Shown: positions 23,990 to 34,116 of the stretch, in pieces
Layout of the letters: each line of letters starts with the position of its first letter
Position numbering within the stretch: position 1 is the first letter of the stretch
Position numbers and translations under genes: made by a program
Notes under the pieces: generated by a model
Database searches by the model: none
What the model saw: only the letters and a program-made list of their open reading frames with translations
Told to the model about the DNA's origin: nothing
Assembly (NCBI GenBank): GCA_009617715.1
Contig: VTFK01000220.1
Coordinates: 124,001-188,000 of the forward strand
From: Plectrocnemia conspersa
Taxonomy: Eukaryota > Arthropoda > Insecta > Trichoptera > Polycentropodidae
DNA: 64,000 nt
Direction: 5' to 3'

Positions 23990-24960
23990 AGCTAAAAATA
24001 AATTTAAGAAACTGCATTACTTTTTTAGTGGTAAATGGACCAAAAAAGTTAACTTGTTTTTAGTTTATGGAATAAATAACACATGTAAAATATTTTGTAT
24101 TAATAGTTTTTGTATATGATTTTTAATATTTTTTTATTATTGATTAAATTTTAGTGAAAAATGACACAAATACATTAATTTTAAAATATTTTTAATAAAA
24201 TACTAACCATTTTTTTTTCTATTTTTATTACTATTTTTGCTATTGCAGTGATTCATAGTCTAAGAATTTAGTTAAACTATGTTGTAAGTGGTTTTATGTA
24301 TTTTTCTGTAGAGTTTTCGCATAACCTTTTTACTGGTATATGGCCAAAAGTGTAGTTTACTTTTAAACGTGCTTTATTAGGTAGTATATGTTAAATATAT
24401 TTATTATTATTTTTTCATAAGGTTTCGTTTTATAGATATCGCAAATTTTATTTTTATAAAAAAATATATAAAAACATAGGCACATAAATTACGATTAAGA
24501 AAATATTTCAATCGAAATTTAAAGTATACTTTTTATTTTTTGTAATTGCAATGATTTATAGAATCTAGTTATTTAGTTAATCTATGTTATTTATGTGTGG
24601 TTTTTTTTCGACTTTTGCATCTCCTTTTTACTGTTAAATGGCCAAAAATAAAGTTTACTTTTAAATGTGCTTTATTCCAATAATATGCTATAGGTTACAT
24701 ATGGTAAAAATTATTTATTATTAGTTATTCTATAATGTTTCGTTTTATAGTTGTCGCAAATATTATTTTCAGTCAAAATATTTTTTATTATTATTGATTT
24801 TCATTTAAAATTATATAAAACATTTTGTAAACACATAAATTAGGATTAATAAAGTATTTTAATGAAAATTTATAGTATGTTTTTTTTACAAGATGCATTA
24901 TTTTGTAATTGCAGTGATTCATAGTGTCTAGTTATTTGGTTAACTATGTTTTAATTGTAA
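23990..24960. repeat. Degenerate tandem array, unit about 300-360 bp
   Basis: Landmark phrases recur in the same order. ATTGCAGTGATTCATAG occurs at about 24243, 24545 (two changes) and 24908. The phrase CTTTTTACTGgtatATGGCC recurs at about 24327 and 24627, with a weaker form (TTTTTTAGTGGTAAATGGAC) near 24020. A TTTCGTTTTATAG phrase followed by TCGCAAAT recurs near 24423 and 24737. This gives about three and a half diverged units with spacings of roughly 300 and 360 bp. No coding potential is seen. Confidence 0.75.
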
Positions 24961-26299
24961 TTTAGTTATTTATCTTAATAGCATTTTTGTATTACCTGTT
25001 TCTGGAAAATAAATATTTTTTCAGTCAATGCAAAATATAATAAATGTTAAGTATTAATTAGTTATATTTTTTAATTTTTAAAGTAAAATATCGTAGACTA
25101 TTTTTTAGCAAAAAGAAAAATATATTTAGGATTTTTTTAAATAAATAATATTTTTGCAGAAATTTATATTTTACATCATTTCTGAGTATTTAAGTTTATT
25201 ATGTAAACTTAAAAACGGTTATTTGATTTAACAGCTTTCTGTAACATACTTAAATTTATGTCTCACTAAATATTTTTATAATTTACAGTTTATAATGTAT
25301 AGATTTTATTAGTTTATATTTAGATGTACGCATTAAAATATATTCTAAAGATATGTATATTTTTTATCCAATATAAATACAATATAGTTTAGTAAAAAGT
25401 ATAGACAAATATTGTAGTGATTTTTACAAAATTTTGGAAATCAATATTTTGAATCAAAAGCCTGAAATATAGTCAAAAAATAAGTATTTTTAATTTATTC
25501 ACTTAATTTATTTTTACACACAATAAATTAATTTTATAAGCTAGTTACTTCTTAATAGCCTGAAGAGCATAACTCAAGTGTTGATGATTATTCCATGTCC
25601 AATTATTATTGTAAAATCTATAAAATAAACCTTTAACCTACACTGTTTCACAGAAAATCAGTTAATCCTTCCGGCGATATGAATAAATAATATTCATGAG
25701 CTTCTTTTGGTATAACTTTCATTATTTTTTCAGCTTGTAATATATCATAAAATCAAGCAAAGAACGTTCTGTTGAAAGTGGTGACACATAATGAACCTCC
25801 GGTCTTTAGTGTTTCACATATGAAAAAAAAATTGTAATGAATTTTACACAATTCATCTTTATTTATTTTTAAAATCTGACTGAAATTTGGCTATAAAATA
25901 ATTATTTTTTTATCTTTTATCAGTTATATAAAACTTAATCAAAAAAAAATAATAAGAAAGATATTCTAAATTACTTGTGCTATTTTTTTATAATCAATGA
26001 AAGACAGTCATGTATATTAACATTAAAATATTTAATAATCCTATTTACGGTGTTGTTTGATCGTTTTCACTGTAATCCAAAAAAAATGAATTAAACAAAT
26101 ATCAGTCGAAGTAATATAGTTTTCCATGTTGAATATTCGGATTACCTGTTATGATTGTGTCACAGGGACCCAAATCTGACAATCTCGTCCAGACAATAAA
26201 TCCAATTAAACATTTTTGTTTCAAACCTCTGAACATGCGGCGTCAAACAAGCAATAACTGCTCCGCAGACAAGGGGTTAAATTACGTCCGGTCGTGTAC
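24961..26299. other. AT-rich intergenic sequence
   Basis: AT-rich filler, with composition rising from about 26150 towards the repeated module at 26.3 kb. No gene was recognised. Confidence 0.5.
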
Positions 26300-26410
26300 T
26301 GCGATCGACAAAAAAAGGTATCGATTGACAGTAAATCGCGAGTACGTGTATTCGAATGTAGTATATTCGTATACACGCACGATAAGATTTGTGGCTGCTC
26401 TTTTGAACGA
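26300..26410 (+). repeat. Duplicated module of about 100 bp, copy 1
   Basis: This segment aligns in the same orientation with 31893-32000. The shared phrases are AAAAAAGG..CGATTGACAGTA.ATC.CGA followed by ATAAGATTTG.GG. Between them lies an imperfect palindrome, here GTATTCGAATGTAGTATATTC. It may be a dispersed repeat or a duplicated regulatory module. Confidence 0.6.
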
Positions 26411-26552
26411 TATTCATATAAGTACGTTTTGTTAAATCTGATGGGTGGAACATTATCTCTGATACATAACATAATATTTATTTATATATCTACACAACAC
26501 AACATTTATTTATATATCGCAGCATATTATTTATTTATTTTATAAATGTCAC

Positions 26553-26560
26553 AGTAGTTA
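26553..26560. repeat. Target site duplication of LINE copy 2, 3' side
   Basis: AGTAGTTA lies directly outside the AAATAA-type tail of LINE copy 2 and is repeated exactly at 28151-28158, directly outside its truncated 5' end. Confidence 0.75.
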
Positions 26561-28150
26561 TTTATTTATTTATTTTATTTTATTTTATTAATTTATTAAG
26601 CTTAATAGCTAATCTTTACATCTAACAAATTTAGTAAACATATATAAAACATATATAAAAAATACATAACAGAAATAAAAATAAAAATATACAATAATAA
26701 AGTCTTAATATTATAATTTATTTCTATATGTACGAAGGTGTTTTTTTTTATTCCATTTATGAAACCCGTTATATTTTTTGCTGTTTCAGATTTCTCTTGG
26801 AAGACTATTATATAAATCAAAACCTCCGTACATAATTCCCCTAGCCGTACTCGTTTTCTTATACTTAATTATCTTTAAATTTTCTTTATTTCTAGTATTA
26901 TATTTATGTACATCTTTATTTCTTATTAAATACTTATTAAAATATTCTGGTAACATATTATTTTCTAACTTATATATAAATACTAAAACATTCATACTCA
27001 ATATTTCTTGAACATTCAACCATTCTAATCTATCAATCATACTTTTACAATTAGTTAATCTATTTTTACTTAAGATTACTCTCATTTGCCCTATTTTGTA
27101 ATTTTGCAACATTTGTTTGTCTAATTTATTTAACATATTTAATAGTGTTGCACAATAATTAAAATGGGGCAATATTATACTATTGTAAATTATTTTTTTT
27201 GTATGTATACTTAATATATTTCTTAATCTAGATAATAAACCTATTTTTCTACTAATTTTTTTTAATATGTAATTACAATGTTCTTTAAAATTTAATTTTG
27301 TATCAACGATTACTCCTAAATATTTTATATTATCTACTATTTCTATACTAGAGTTATTTATTACTATTTTGGTACTATTATCTAACACATTTTTATAATT
27401 AATAAACATACATTTAGTTTTATTCTCATTTAATTTAAGTACATTATTCTTTAACCATATTTCTAATATACTTAATTCATTATTTAAATTATTTACAATT
27501 TCTTTAATGTTATCACCTATGCAATACATTAATATGTCACCCGCAAATAGATGAATTTTACATTTTTTCACGTTATTAACTATATCATTAATATACAAAA
27601 CAAATAACACTGGTCCCAATTTAGACCCTTGTAGTACTCCATAAGACACTAATTTCTCTTCAGAATATACATTATTTATTTTACCTTTTTGTTTTCTTCT
27701 ATATATGTAATTATTAAACCATCTTAAAACTATATCACTTATACCTATACTCTCCAATTTCTTTAACATTATTTTTCTGTCTATTGTTTCGAAGGCTCTC
27801 TTGAAATCCAAGAAAACTGCTCCAATGATTTTGTTTGTATCCTTAGCCAACAGCCAATCATTTATCACTACTTGTAATGCAGTTTCAGTGGAATGCTTTT
27901 CTCTGAATCCCGATTGTTGTTGACATATTATGTTTTGAGAAGTAATAAATTCCTTTAATTGTTTGATTACTACTTCTTCTATTATTTTTTCTATACACGG
28001 TAGCATGTTGATTGGTCTCATTTCTTCAACTTTTTTTACTATTTTTTTATTTTAGGTATAGGTACAATAGTAGCAATCTTTAAATTTTCAGGCATTTCTC
28101 CTAAGGAGAGTGCTTTATTTATTAAATAATTTAATTTAGTTCCTATTATT
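26561..28150 (-). mobile_element. CR1/Crack-like LINE, copy 2, 5'-truncated
   Basis: This minus-strand copy is about 1590 bp, with the same 3' terminus as copies 1 and 3 and an AT-rich short-repeat tail. An 8-bp direct repeat AGTAGTTA on both sides fixes the boundaries. The 5' end falls inside the reverse-transcriptase region at a point where copy 1 continues, so the truncation is typical of incomplete target-primed reverse transcription. It is the longest uninterrupted copy in the window. Confidence 0.9.
26786..28021 (-). pseudogene. Reverse transcriptase of LINE copy 2, long frame but catalytic Asp lost
   Basis: The 411-codon open frame begins inside the fingers domain (MRPINMLPCIEKIIEEVVIK). 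It carries FLDFKRAFETIDRK (motif A), GVLQGSKLGPVLF (motif B with Pro to Leu) and HLFAGDILMYC (motif C). Motif C reads FAGD where copy 1 has FADD, so one of the two catalytic aspartates is replaced by Gly. The thumb (YLGVIVDTKLNFKEHC) and the C-terminal region, ending FDLYNSLPREI, are intact up to a TGA at 26786-26788. Copy 3 continues at that point with RNSKNIMGFI. Upstream coding sequence to about 28100 is shifted by a change near 28040. Despite its length the frame is inactive. Confidence 0.88.
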
Positions 28151-28158
28151 AGTAGTTA
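28151..28158. repeat. Target site duplication of LINE copy 2, 5' side
   Basis: AGTAGTTA here is an exact match to 26553-26560. Confidence 0.75.
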
Positions 28159-28379
28159 ACTAGCATATCGTATAAACGCGAATTGACAATAAATTATTAA
28201 AGTAACAGCATCATCATTGCCTTATGGCAAATTTTGGCGATGTGCATAGAAAAGACGTCCCTTCCAAGACATCGACGAAAGTATTTTTGCTTAAAATACA
28301 TTCACCTAAACTGTTTGAAAATACCGAAAATAGTCAATTGTCGATCGACTACCTGATCTGAATTTGTGCTTATTCTCAT

Positions 28380-28760
28380 AAACACTTTTATTTATAAATT
28401 GCTGAATGTATGTCGTTGATAAAGAGCAAAAATATCAAAAGGTCTAGATTGGATCCCTGTGGTATTTAAAAATGGGCGCAATACCCATTGCAGTAACGAT
28501 TTCTATAGCTCACGTACTGACAGCAGCGACTTAAGTAACTCGAAAATATGCTGACAAGACCCTCGGTAAGCAAACCTGCTCAATTTTCAAAGTAGAAGCT
28601 CATGTTAAACTTTGTCAAATGCTTTTGAAAATCTATATAGACTACATCGATCTGGATTGTAGAATCACTGCTTTCTTTATCTTCGCTAGAAGGTTGGAAA
28701 AGATGATTTTAAAAAGATGATCACAAAAATATAACTAAAATTTTAAAGTCAATAGGAAAA
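28380..28760 (-). pseudogene. Old LINE reverse-transcriptase fragment
   Basis: On the minus strand the sequence reads QIDVVYIDFQK, then after a one-base shift AFDKV (motif A, 28660-28615). Further on it reads IPQGSNLD (28470-28440, a decayed motif B). Stops interrupt the intervening part. It is the upstream half of the kind of reverse transcriptase seen at 13.1 and 32.5 kb. No element ends were found. Confidence 0.6.
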
Positions 28761-29019
28761 TCGCCCAATATATGTATATCATTTATTATTGCAAAAAAAC
28801 TAAAACACAATAAGGGTAGTCTACAAATGTTTTCTCACTGCGGCTAGAAAATAACTGATACATCTGAGTATCTTGCACCTTATCATCCATGGCAAAGAAA
28901 AAGAGCATCTTCGCTGAGGAACCTTTGACAGTGGTTTGGAAAGAGCATTAATTTATTATTCAGGACAACTTTTGATTAACTTTTGATAAGAGAGAAGGTA
29001 CTAAAATAAATGTACATAT

Positions 29020-29340
29020 ACACAACAATTCGCACCTTGACAATGACCTTAACACTTAACCAGCAATAAACAACCTCCGGCGCCGCTGGCTTCGATTCGG
29101 ATGTAAAATTCGCGCCAGACGTCGTCAAAGTGTTTGACCCGAGCGCCCCCTGACCCGCTTGGCACCCGGCGAGAGCAACGCGGCCACAAGATCCTGTAAT
29201 AGACTGTATCAACTGGTACTGTGTGTGTTAACCAGTTTGTTGACGACGCCTTCGCTTCGGCCGGGCGCCGTTTTAATTAACACCCCAACATTTGAAAGCG
29301 ACCGTTTCTGTTTTTGATACGCGCATCACATGTGTACGTA
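29020..29340. promoter_or_regulatory. GC-raised non-coding island, candidate regulatory element
   Basis: About 300 bp is rich in CpG and GCGCC-type motifs, for example CCTCCGGCGCCGCTGGC near 29075 and GGCCGGGCGCCG near 29258, and is flanked by AT-rich DNA. The minus-strand frame at 29212-28976 has no family resemblance. The role is inferred from composition. Confidence 0.3.
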
Positions 29341-29841
29341 CGTGTGTGCATGTATATGTCACAAACTTTTGTGTTACGATTTCGCAAAAAATGTCATTTA
29401 ATCGTGTGTTTGTAAGTGCAATTTATGGTATGTATTTTCTTCTTCTGATGTTATTTTGATAAGTGGCAAGTGTCCCTTCCGGTCCTTATTTAAAAAATCT
29501 ACCTCGTTCAAGTTTCTAATGTATTCGATCGCAAGATCTATGGAATATTTACTCAACTAAGCTTAACCTAGAAATTGTTATTGCTTTTGCATGACGATTT
29601 TGTATCCCTGAAAACGAAAAAGATTTATTGCCATAGGCGGTTGTCAAAATTCAAAAATATATTACAACTGTTTCATTAGAAGCTTTATGTATCTTTATAC
29701 ATCAGTTTATTTTTTCTTTAAAACTTAATTTTAAAATTATCCACACAACAAATTAAGATAATTAGAATCCCATATGTATGTAATATATCTATTTTTAGTA
29801 TCAGTACTATTTTTTAGTTAGCGCCAAAATTAGGCTTTTTC

Positions 29842-30072
29842 TCAAGCGTAGCTTTTTCTTTGCATGGCTCTGTTTAAAAGAATTTCAAAAAAGTTACTAA
29901 ACATATTATTTACCTTCTTGACTTTCAGAGCTTTCCACTCAATTTTGTTCCTAACTATCCGCCTCCAATCACCATCTCGTTCCATCTTGACCCTGCCCTT
30001 TGCAACATGATCTGTCCACTTCCTTCGCGGAATCCATTTTGATATTAGTTTCTGGTGACGGCTTTTGTTCAT
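29842..30072 (-). pseudogene. C-terminal tail of an RTE-type LINE
   Basis: The frame contains PRRKWTDHVAKGRVKMERDG, then DWRRIVRNKIEWKALKV. This follows the common LINE tail pattern of a basic RPxxRWxDD stretch, a spacer, and then WxxxAxDRxxWKxL. The C-terminal 25 codons diverge. It may belong with the reverse-transcriptase scrap at 8.9 kb. No other part of the element is visible nearby. Confidence 0.5.
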
Positions 30073-31869
30073 TTTTTGCGGTGATCATCAGAGTCTTTGT
30101 GTTTTTTTCTCATTTCAGTAACATATTCGAGTCTTGTGGGTCCAAATATTGTTCTCCGGATGTTTTCTTCAAATATTTTTTTTTTAATTATAGCTATGAA
30201 AATCCTAAATTACAAAAAAAAATATGTTCGACATGTTTTTTCTTGAAAATGACTTTTAAACAAAAATATTTTTACTGAAAATTTGCAACGTTTAATTATA
30301 ATTATATTTGATTTTACAATATTGCATTTGGATTTGAGACTGAAAATCTTTGCTTGAAACAATGTTAAGCAATGTGCTGTTGCGATTAGTAACATCATAT
30401 TTATGCGAAACAGAATTTTCTACATTTTCTATAATAATATGTAATTTCATTGATAACACTACCGATAAACAGCTCATCTATCGCATTTATAAACATGTAA
30501 TATATAAGTAGACCTACCACAATATTTTTTTCTTTGAGAGCTCGTTCAAAATAGTTTAAGTACTTGTGACTTAATATTAAATAAATTATTATATAAAACA
30601 ATAATTACATTTAAATAATTTTTAATTACTCGATACTAAATATATCATATTAAGAAAGAATTGAACATATTTATCACTGGTCTAAACTGTCCTTAAAAAT
30701 TTTATACTATTTTTTTATGCGTCGTATAATACACTAAAATTTAGTTTACAGTGCAATAAAGATTTTACTGTTCATCCATTCCATCTCTTATTATAGACTA
30801 TATATTATTTATTATTATTAATATCCTTTCAACGGGTGCAAATGTGTCTGGCAGGCTGCAAAAATATTTTTAAATTTGGACAAAGTGTTCTTTTTTTTGA
30901 AACGACTAAATAGTTGTATACATTTTCCTTCGCAGCTATTATTCCTAGTATCATATTTGGCAGACCAAAATAAATTTGCAATCACGATTTTATTAAAAAG
31001 TACTTCTATATTTGTTTCATTATTTGCAAAAGTTTCATTATTTTTTTCTCAATTAGATTTTGCTTCACCAAAACACTTTTACCATAACTCAATGTAAGAA
31101 ATACATTTTATTTTTTGTATGTATAAAAATTTCATAAGCAGATTAAAACATCTTAGACAACTGTAGTTGAGTTTGTATTTATTATTATATTCTTGCTTTG
31201 ATTTTTTCCAGAGTCAAGGAGAACGGGCTCCGGAAATTGTCCCCTCTCAGTTAGCCCGTATAGAATATCAAATGCAGTTTGAAGACTTGTGAATGATGCG
31301 AGCAACACAACCAATGCCCATAATATTTCTTCTCAATTCCTTCTTCAATCGACTGTAAGTATTGTTTTTTTCAGTTTTCTCTACAAATTTAAAAAATATT
31401 TCTGCAGTTCCACCAGGAACTGATTGGAAGAATAAAAGTTTAACTTTTACCCCACAATTTGGTGCAAAAACTGCAAAACACATTCCTGTTGGAAGTATCA
31501 GTTAATATCGACACAAAATTTGTTTTACTTAAATCTTCACAAAGGTGCTATAAAAATAGTGGCTCAGTCACATTAACAATGACAGCTTCACACTTTGTTT
31601 TGGCCATTCTAAAAACGAAAAGCTTTGATATCAATTTAGATGAACAATCAGCAAAGCTGAGATTGTGAATAGTAACATGAAATGCAAAAGTTGTTTCTTT
31701 AGCAACTATTATTTTTTTTTTATAATTTGTATCGACACTTTTTAAAAAAATGACGATATCCTTAATGAAATTTTAAATTAATTAGCAAACGAAAATTTTC
31801 ATTTATATTTTCATCACTTATTCGATTCAGTAATTCGTTTTTAAAGTTACATTTATGTAACTGCGCTTT
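30073..31869. other. AT-rich intergenic sequence, no gene seen
   Basis: Short unmatched frames only. A somewhat more complex patch lies at 31200-31500, around GGAGAACGGGCTCCGG, without an identifiable function. Confidence 0.45.
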
Positions 31870-32350
31870 TACACGCTCTTTTCTCGCACAAAGGCGATAG
31901 GCAAAAAAGGCTCCGATTGACAGTACATCTCGATCGTGTGTGTATGTATATATTATACATACATAATAAGATTTGCGGTCGATCTCCGAAAGAATCGTTT
32001 TATCGACATGCCCAGCGAAGGTAGTTAACGCTGCGGGACGCTGTTCTCGTTTCGGAGACAATGGGCCCGGTTGTGGGGTTCACTTCGTGCAGGGCCGCAA
32101 CTACAACACAACGTGCCGCAAATAACGCACAAATCAAAGCCGAGTATCATTTACCGAGAAACACCGGAACATATTCAATCAAGTCGTGTACGTAGCCGCG
32201 GCGCATGCTGGGGGCTTCCAGCCGCTTTCGATACCGGTCGAACGTGTCAGGGGTCGTCAACGTTTGGCGACCTGAGTGAGCATCGTCTTATGGTGCCGTC
32301 ACACCTTCACAACCTTAGATTCATCGCTAAGCGACGCACAGAGTAATGAA
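31870..32350. promoter_or_regulatory. GC-raised non-coding island, candidate regulatory element
   Basis: This island contains the second copy of the 100-bp module (31893-32000) with a central palindrome TATGTATATATTATACATA. It continues as CpG-containing sequence to about 32340, including GTAGCCGCGGCGCATGCTGG near 32191. The frame at 32071-32346 is open for 91 codons but matches nothing I know and has no transcript signals. Confidence 0.3.
31893..32000 (+). repeat. Duplicated module of about 100 bp, copy 2
   Basis: Same orientation as 26300-26410, with conserved blocks CGATTGACAGTA and ATAAGATTTG and a longer, more regular central palindrome than copy 1. Confidence 0.6.
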
Positions 32351-32489
32351 ATACTCAAATATGTCTTATTCATCTTGGGGCTGTAATAGGATCGAATGTT
32401 CAAAGATCTTACTCAAAACTAAGATAGATTAGAAAATGTCCTATTAAAAAAATATTGATCTACAATATTAAGAAAACTTATTTTAAGGC

Positions 32490-33010
32490 TACCTCGATTC
32501 TCAAAAAAGATGATAAATCATGTATCGGAAACTTCAGACTGGTCGCCGTTCTTTCGGCGTCTGCTTAATTGTTATATAAAATTCTCTACATATGTATATA
32601 TCCAACGACAAGACGCGGATTTCGTCCGCGTCGTTCCATGACTTTTAAAAGCGGTAACACAATCTTTCTATTATAAAATCCAGGTTGATGTAGTCTATAC
32701 CGACTTTAGGTTTATGATGAGCTTTTTCTTCTTCGAAAGTAAAGCAAATTTGTTTCTCTAATGGTTTTGTTAGCTTATTTACGAATTACTCGCTGTCTAT
32801 GTGAGCTTTGGTAATCGTAGCTCTAATGAGTTTGTTTGTTGTAGAGTACCTCTGCTATTTTTGCTATTTATCAATAATATACACGTGACAATTATTAAGT
32901 CGAAATATTTATAATATGCTGATGACCTAAAAGTTTTCCAGAGAATTCGCACAAATTATTTATGCAGGTAGTCGATCGATAATCGATTACTTTTCAGCAT
33001 TTCTATATCG
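32490..33010 (+). pseudogene. Old LINE reverse-transcriptase fragment
   Basis: The plus-strand reading gives SILKKDDKSCIGNFRLVAVL SASA (the K.gD..d..NyRPvs.Ls block), QVDVVYTDF (motif A, 32680), VPLLFLLFINNIHV in the position of motif B, and YADDLKVFQRI (motif C, 32919, both Asp kept). Frameshifts and stops separate the blocks, and the post-motif-B region has small deletions. It is probably of the same family as 13.1 kb, which has LYTYDLNLCK at the equivalent place. Confidence 0.75.
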
Positions 33011-33261
33011 CCTTGCCTAGCCATTTAAGAATATGTGTTTTAAACAGAAATACATCCGACGACGACTTGGAAATATGGTTTTAAATTGAGTATTCGATTA
33101 TTCGAATTATTTTCTCAATTCTCAACTATATGTCAAGTATTTGTAAAATATTCGTTAATACTATCTCCAATAAAATTTTAAAAATCTTAGAATGAAACAA
33201 TTTGTATATTCGTTTTTTCTCTTAATATACCCGAGTGACTATTGCCCTTTTAAAATATTTG

Positions 33262-33745
33262 ATGTGCCTTTATTTTATTTCGAAAAGACAACTAACGAAT
33301 TTTATTATTTCGTTCAACGAACAAATTCTGCGAATTTCAGTTATATTAGACACGGCCGATAAACATTATATTCACAAATGATCTACAAAGGCGTAAAAGC
33401 ATTTTTTTTTTTTTTGAGAACAGACGTATCTTCTCAACAAAAAAAATGTTTTTACGCCTTTGAAAAACATTTGTGAATAGAATGTTTATCAGCGTGTCTA
33501 CTATAAACGAAATTCACAGAATTTGCTCGTTGAACGAAGCAAAACTTATTGCCGTTTTACGCTTATCTCAAAAACAGGTGTGTGTCACAAATTCGTAAAA
33601 GTTTGTGTTACATTGTTTTATTTGTTGTATCAAGACGCAAAGATTTTATTTAAATCAGTACATTAATTTGATTTGGGTAATTCGTTTCTTGTTATTTAAT
33701 TTAAACAAACGCCGATACGGATATGATCTTTATGTATGTATATTA
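33262..33745 (+). repeat. Interspersed palindromic repeat family, main copy
   Basis: The segment contains a GCCTTTATTTTATTTCGAAA block, a 245-bp palindrome, a GACGCAAAGATTTTATTT block near 33635 and a CCGATACGGATATGATCTTT block near 33712. The last two recur in inverted orientation at 57210-57335, and the arm sequence recurs at 57420-57560 and 56380-56560. No transposase was recognised, so the class is unknown. Confidence 0.65.
33302..33549. repeat. 245-bp imperfect palindrome
   Basis: The left arm (33305-33420) includes CGTTCAACGAACAAATTCTG, CCGATAAACATT and AGGCGTAAAAGCA. The right arm (33431-33540) carries the same phrases in reverse complement with scattered changes. The apex is TTGAGAA-CAGACGTATC-TTCTCAA, so the loop is about 10 nt. 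Confidence 0.85.
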
Positions 33746-34092
33746 AATTATTTCTGAACATCATTAGCTATTGTATATACAATAAATTCGATAAAATTTT
33801 GTATTTAAAATGTTTCATCGTCTTTTCTAAATCAATTTAATCACAGCTGATTTTAAAGAGCTAAATTTATTTGGCTTTTCTTTTTGACACCTCTACTGAT
33901 CAATTATTTGCACAGCATTGTGTTTTGCATATTTGTTTTCGTGAAAATCACCGATTGTATTTACACAGTTTTAGTGACGTGTTTTTTTTATATAAAATAT
34001 ATTCATTAGTTAAATATACTTGATATATATTTAAAGACATTTTAAAAGTTTTATTGTAATACAGAAATATGTTTTTAATAGCATTTTATATA
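33746..34092. other. AT-rich intergenic sequence, no gene seen
   Basis: Nothing recognisable lies between the palindromic repeat and the mariner left end. Confidence 0.5.
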
Positions 34093-34116
34093 TTGGGTTG
34101 GTGCAAGTCTTGATAT

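Noticed and set aside
23847..24119. Plus-strand frame of 90 codons
   Set aside because: The AT-rich composition (Lys, Phe, Tyr, Ile) and overlap with the tandem array indicate a chance frame.
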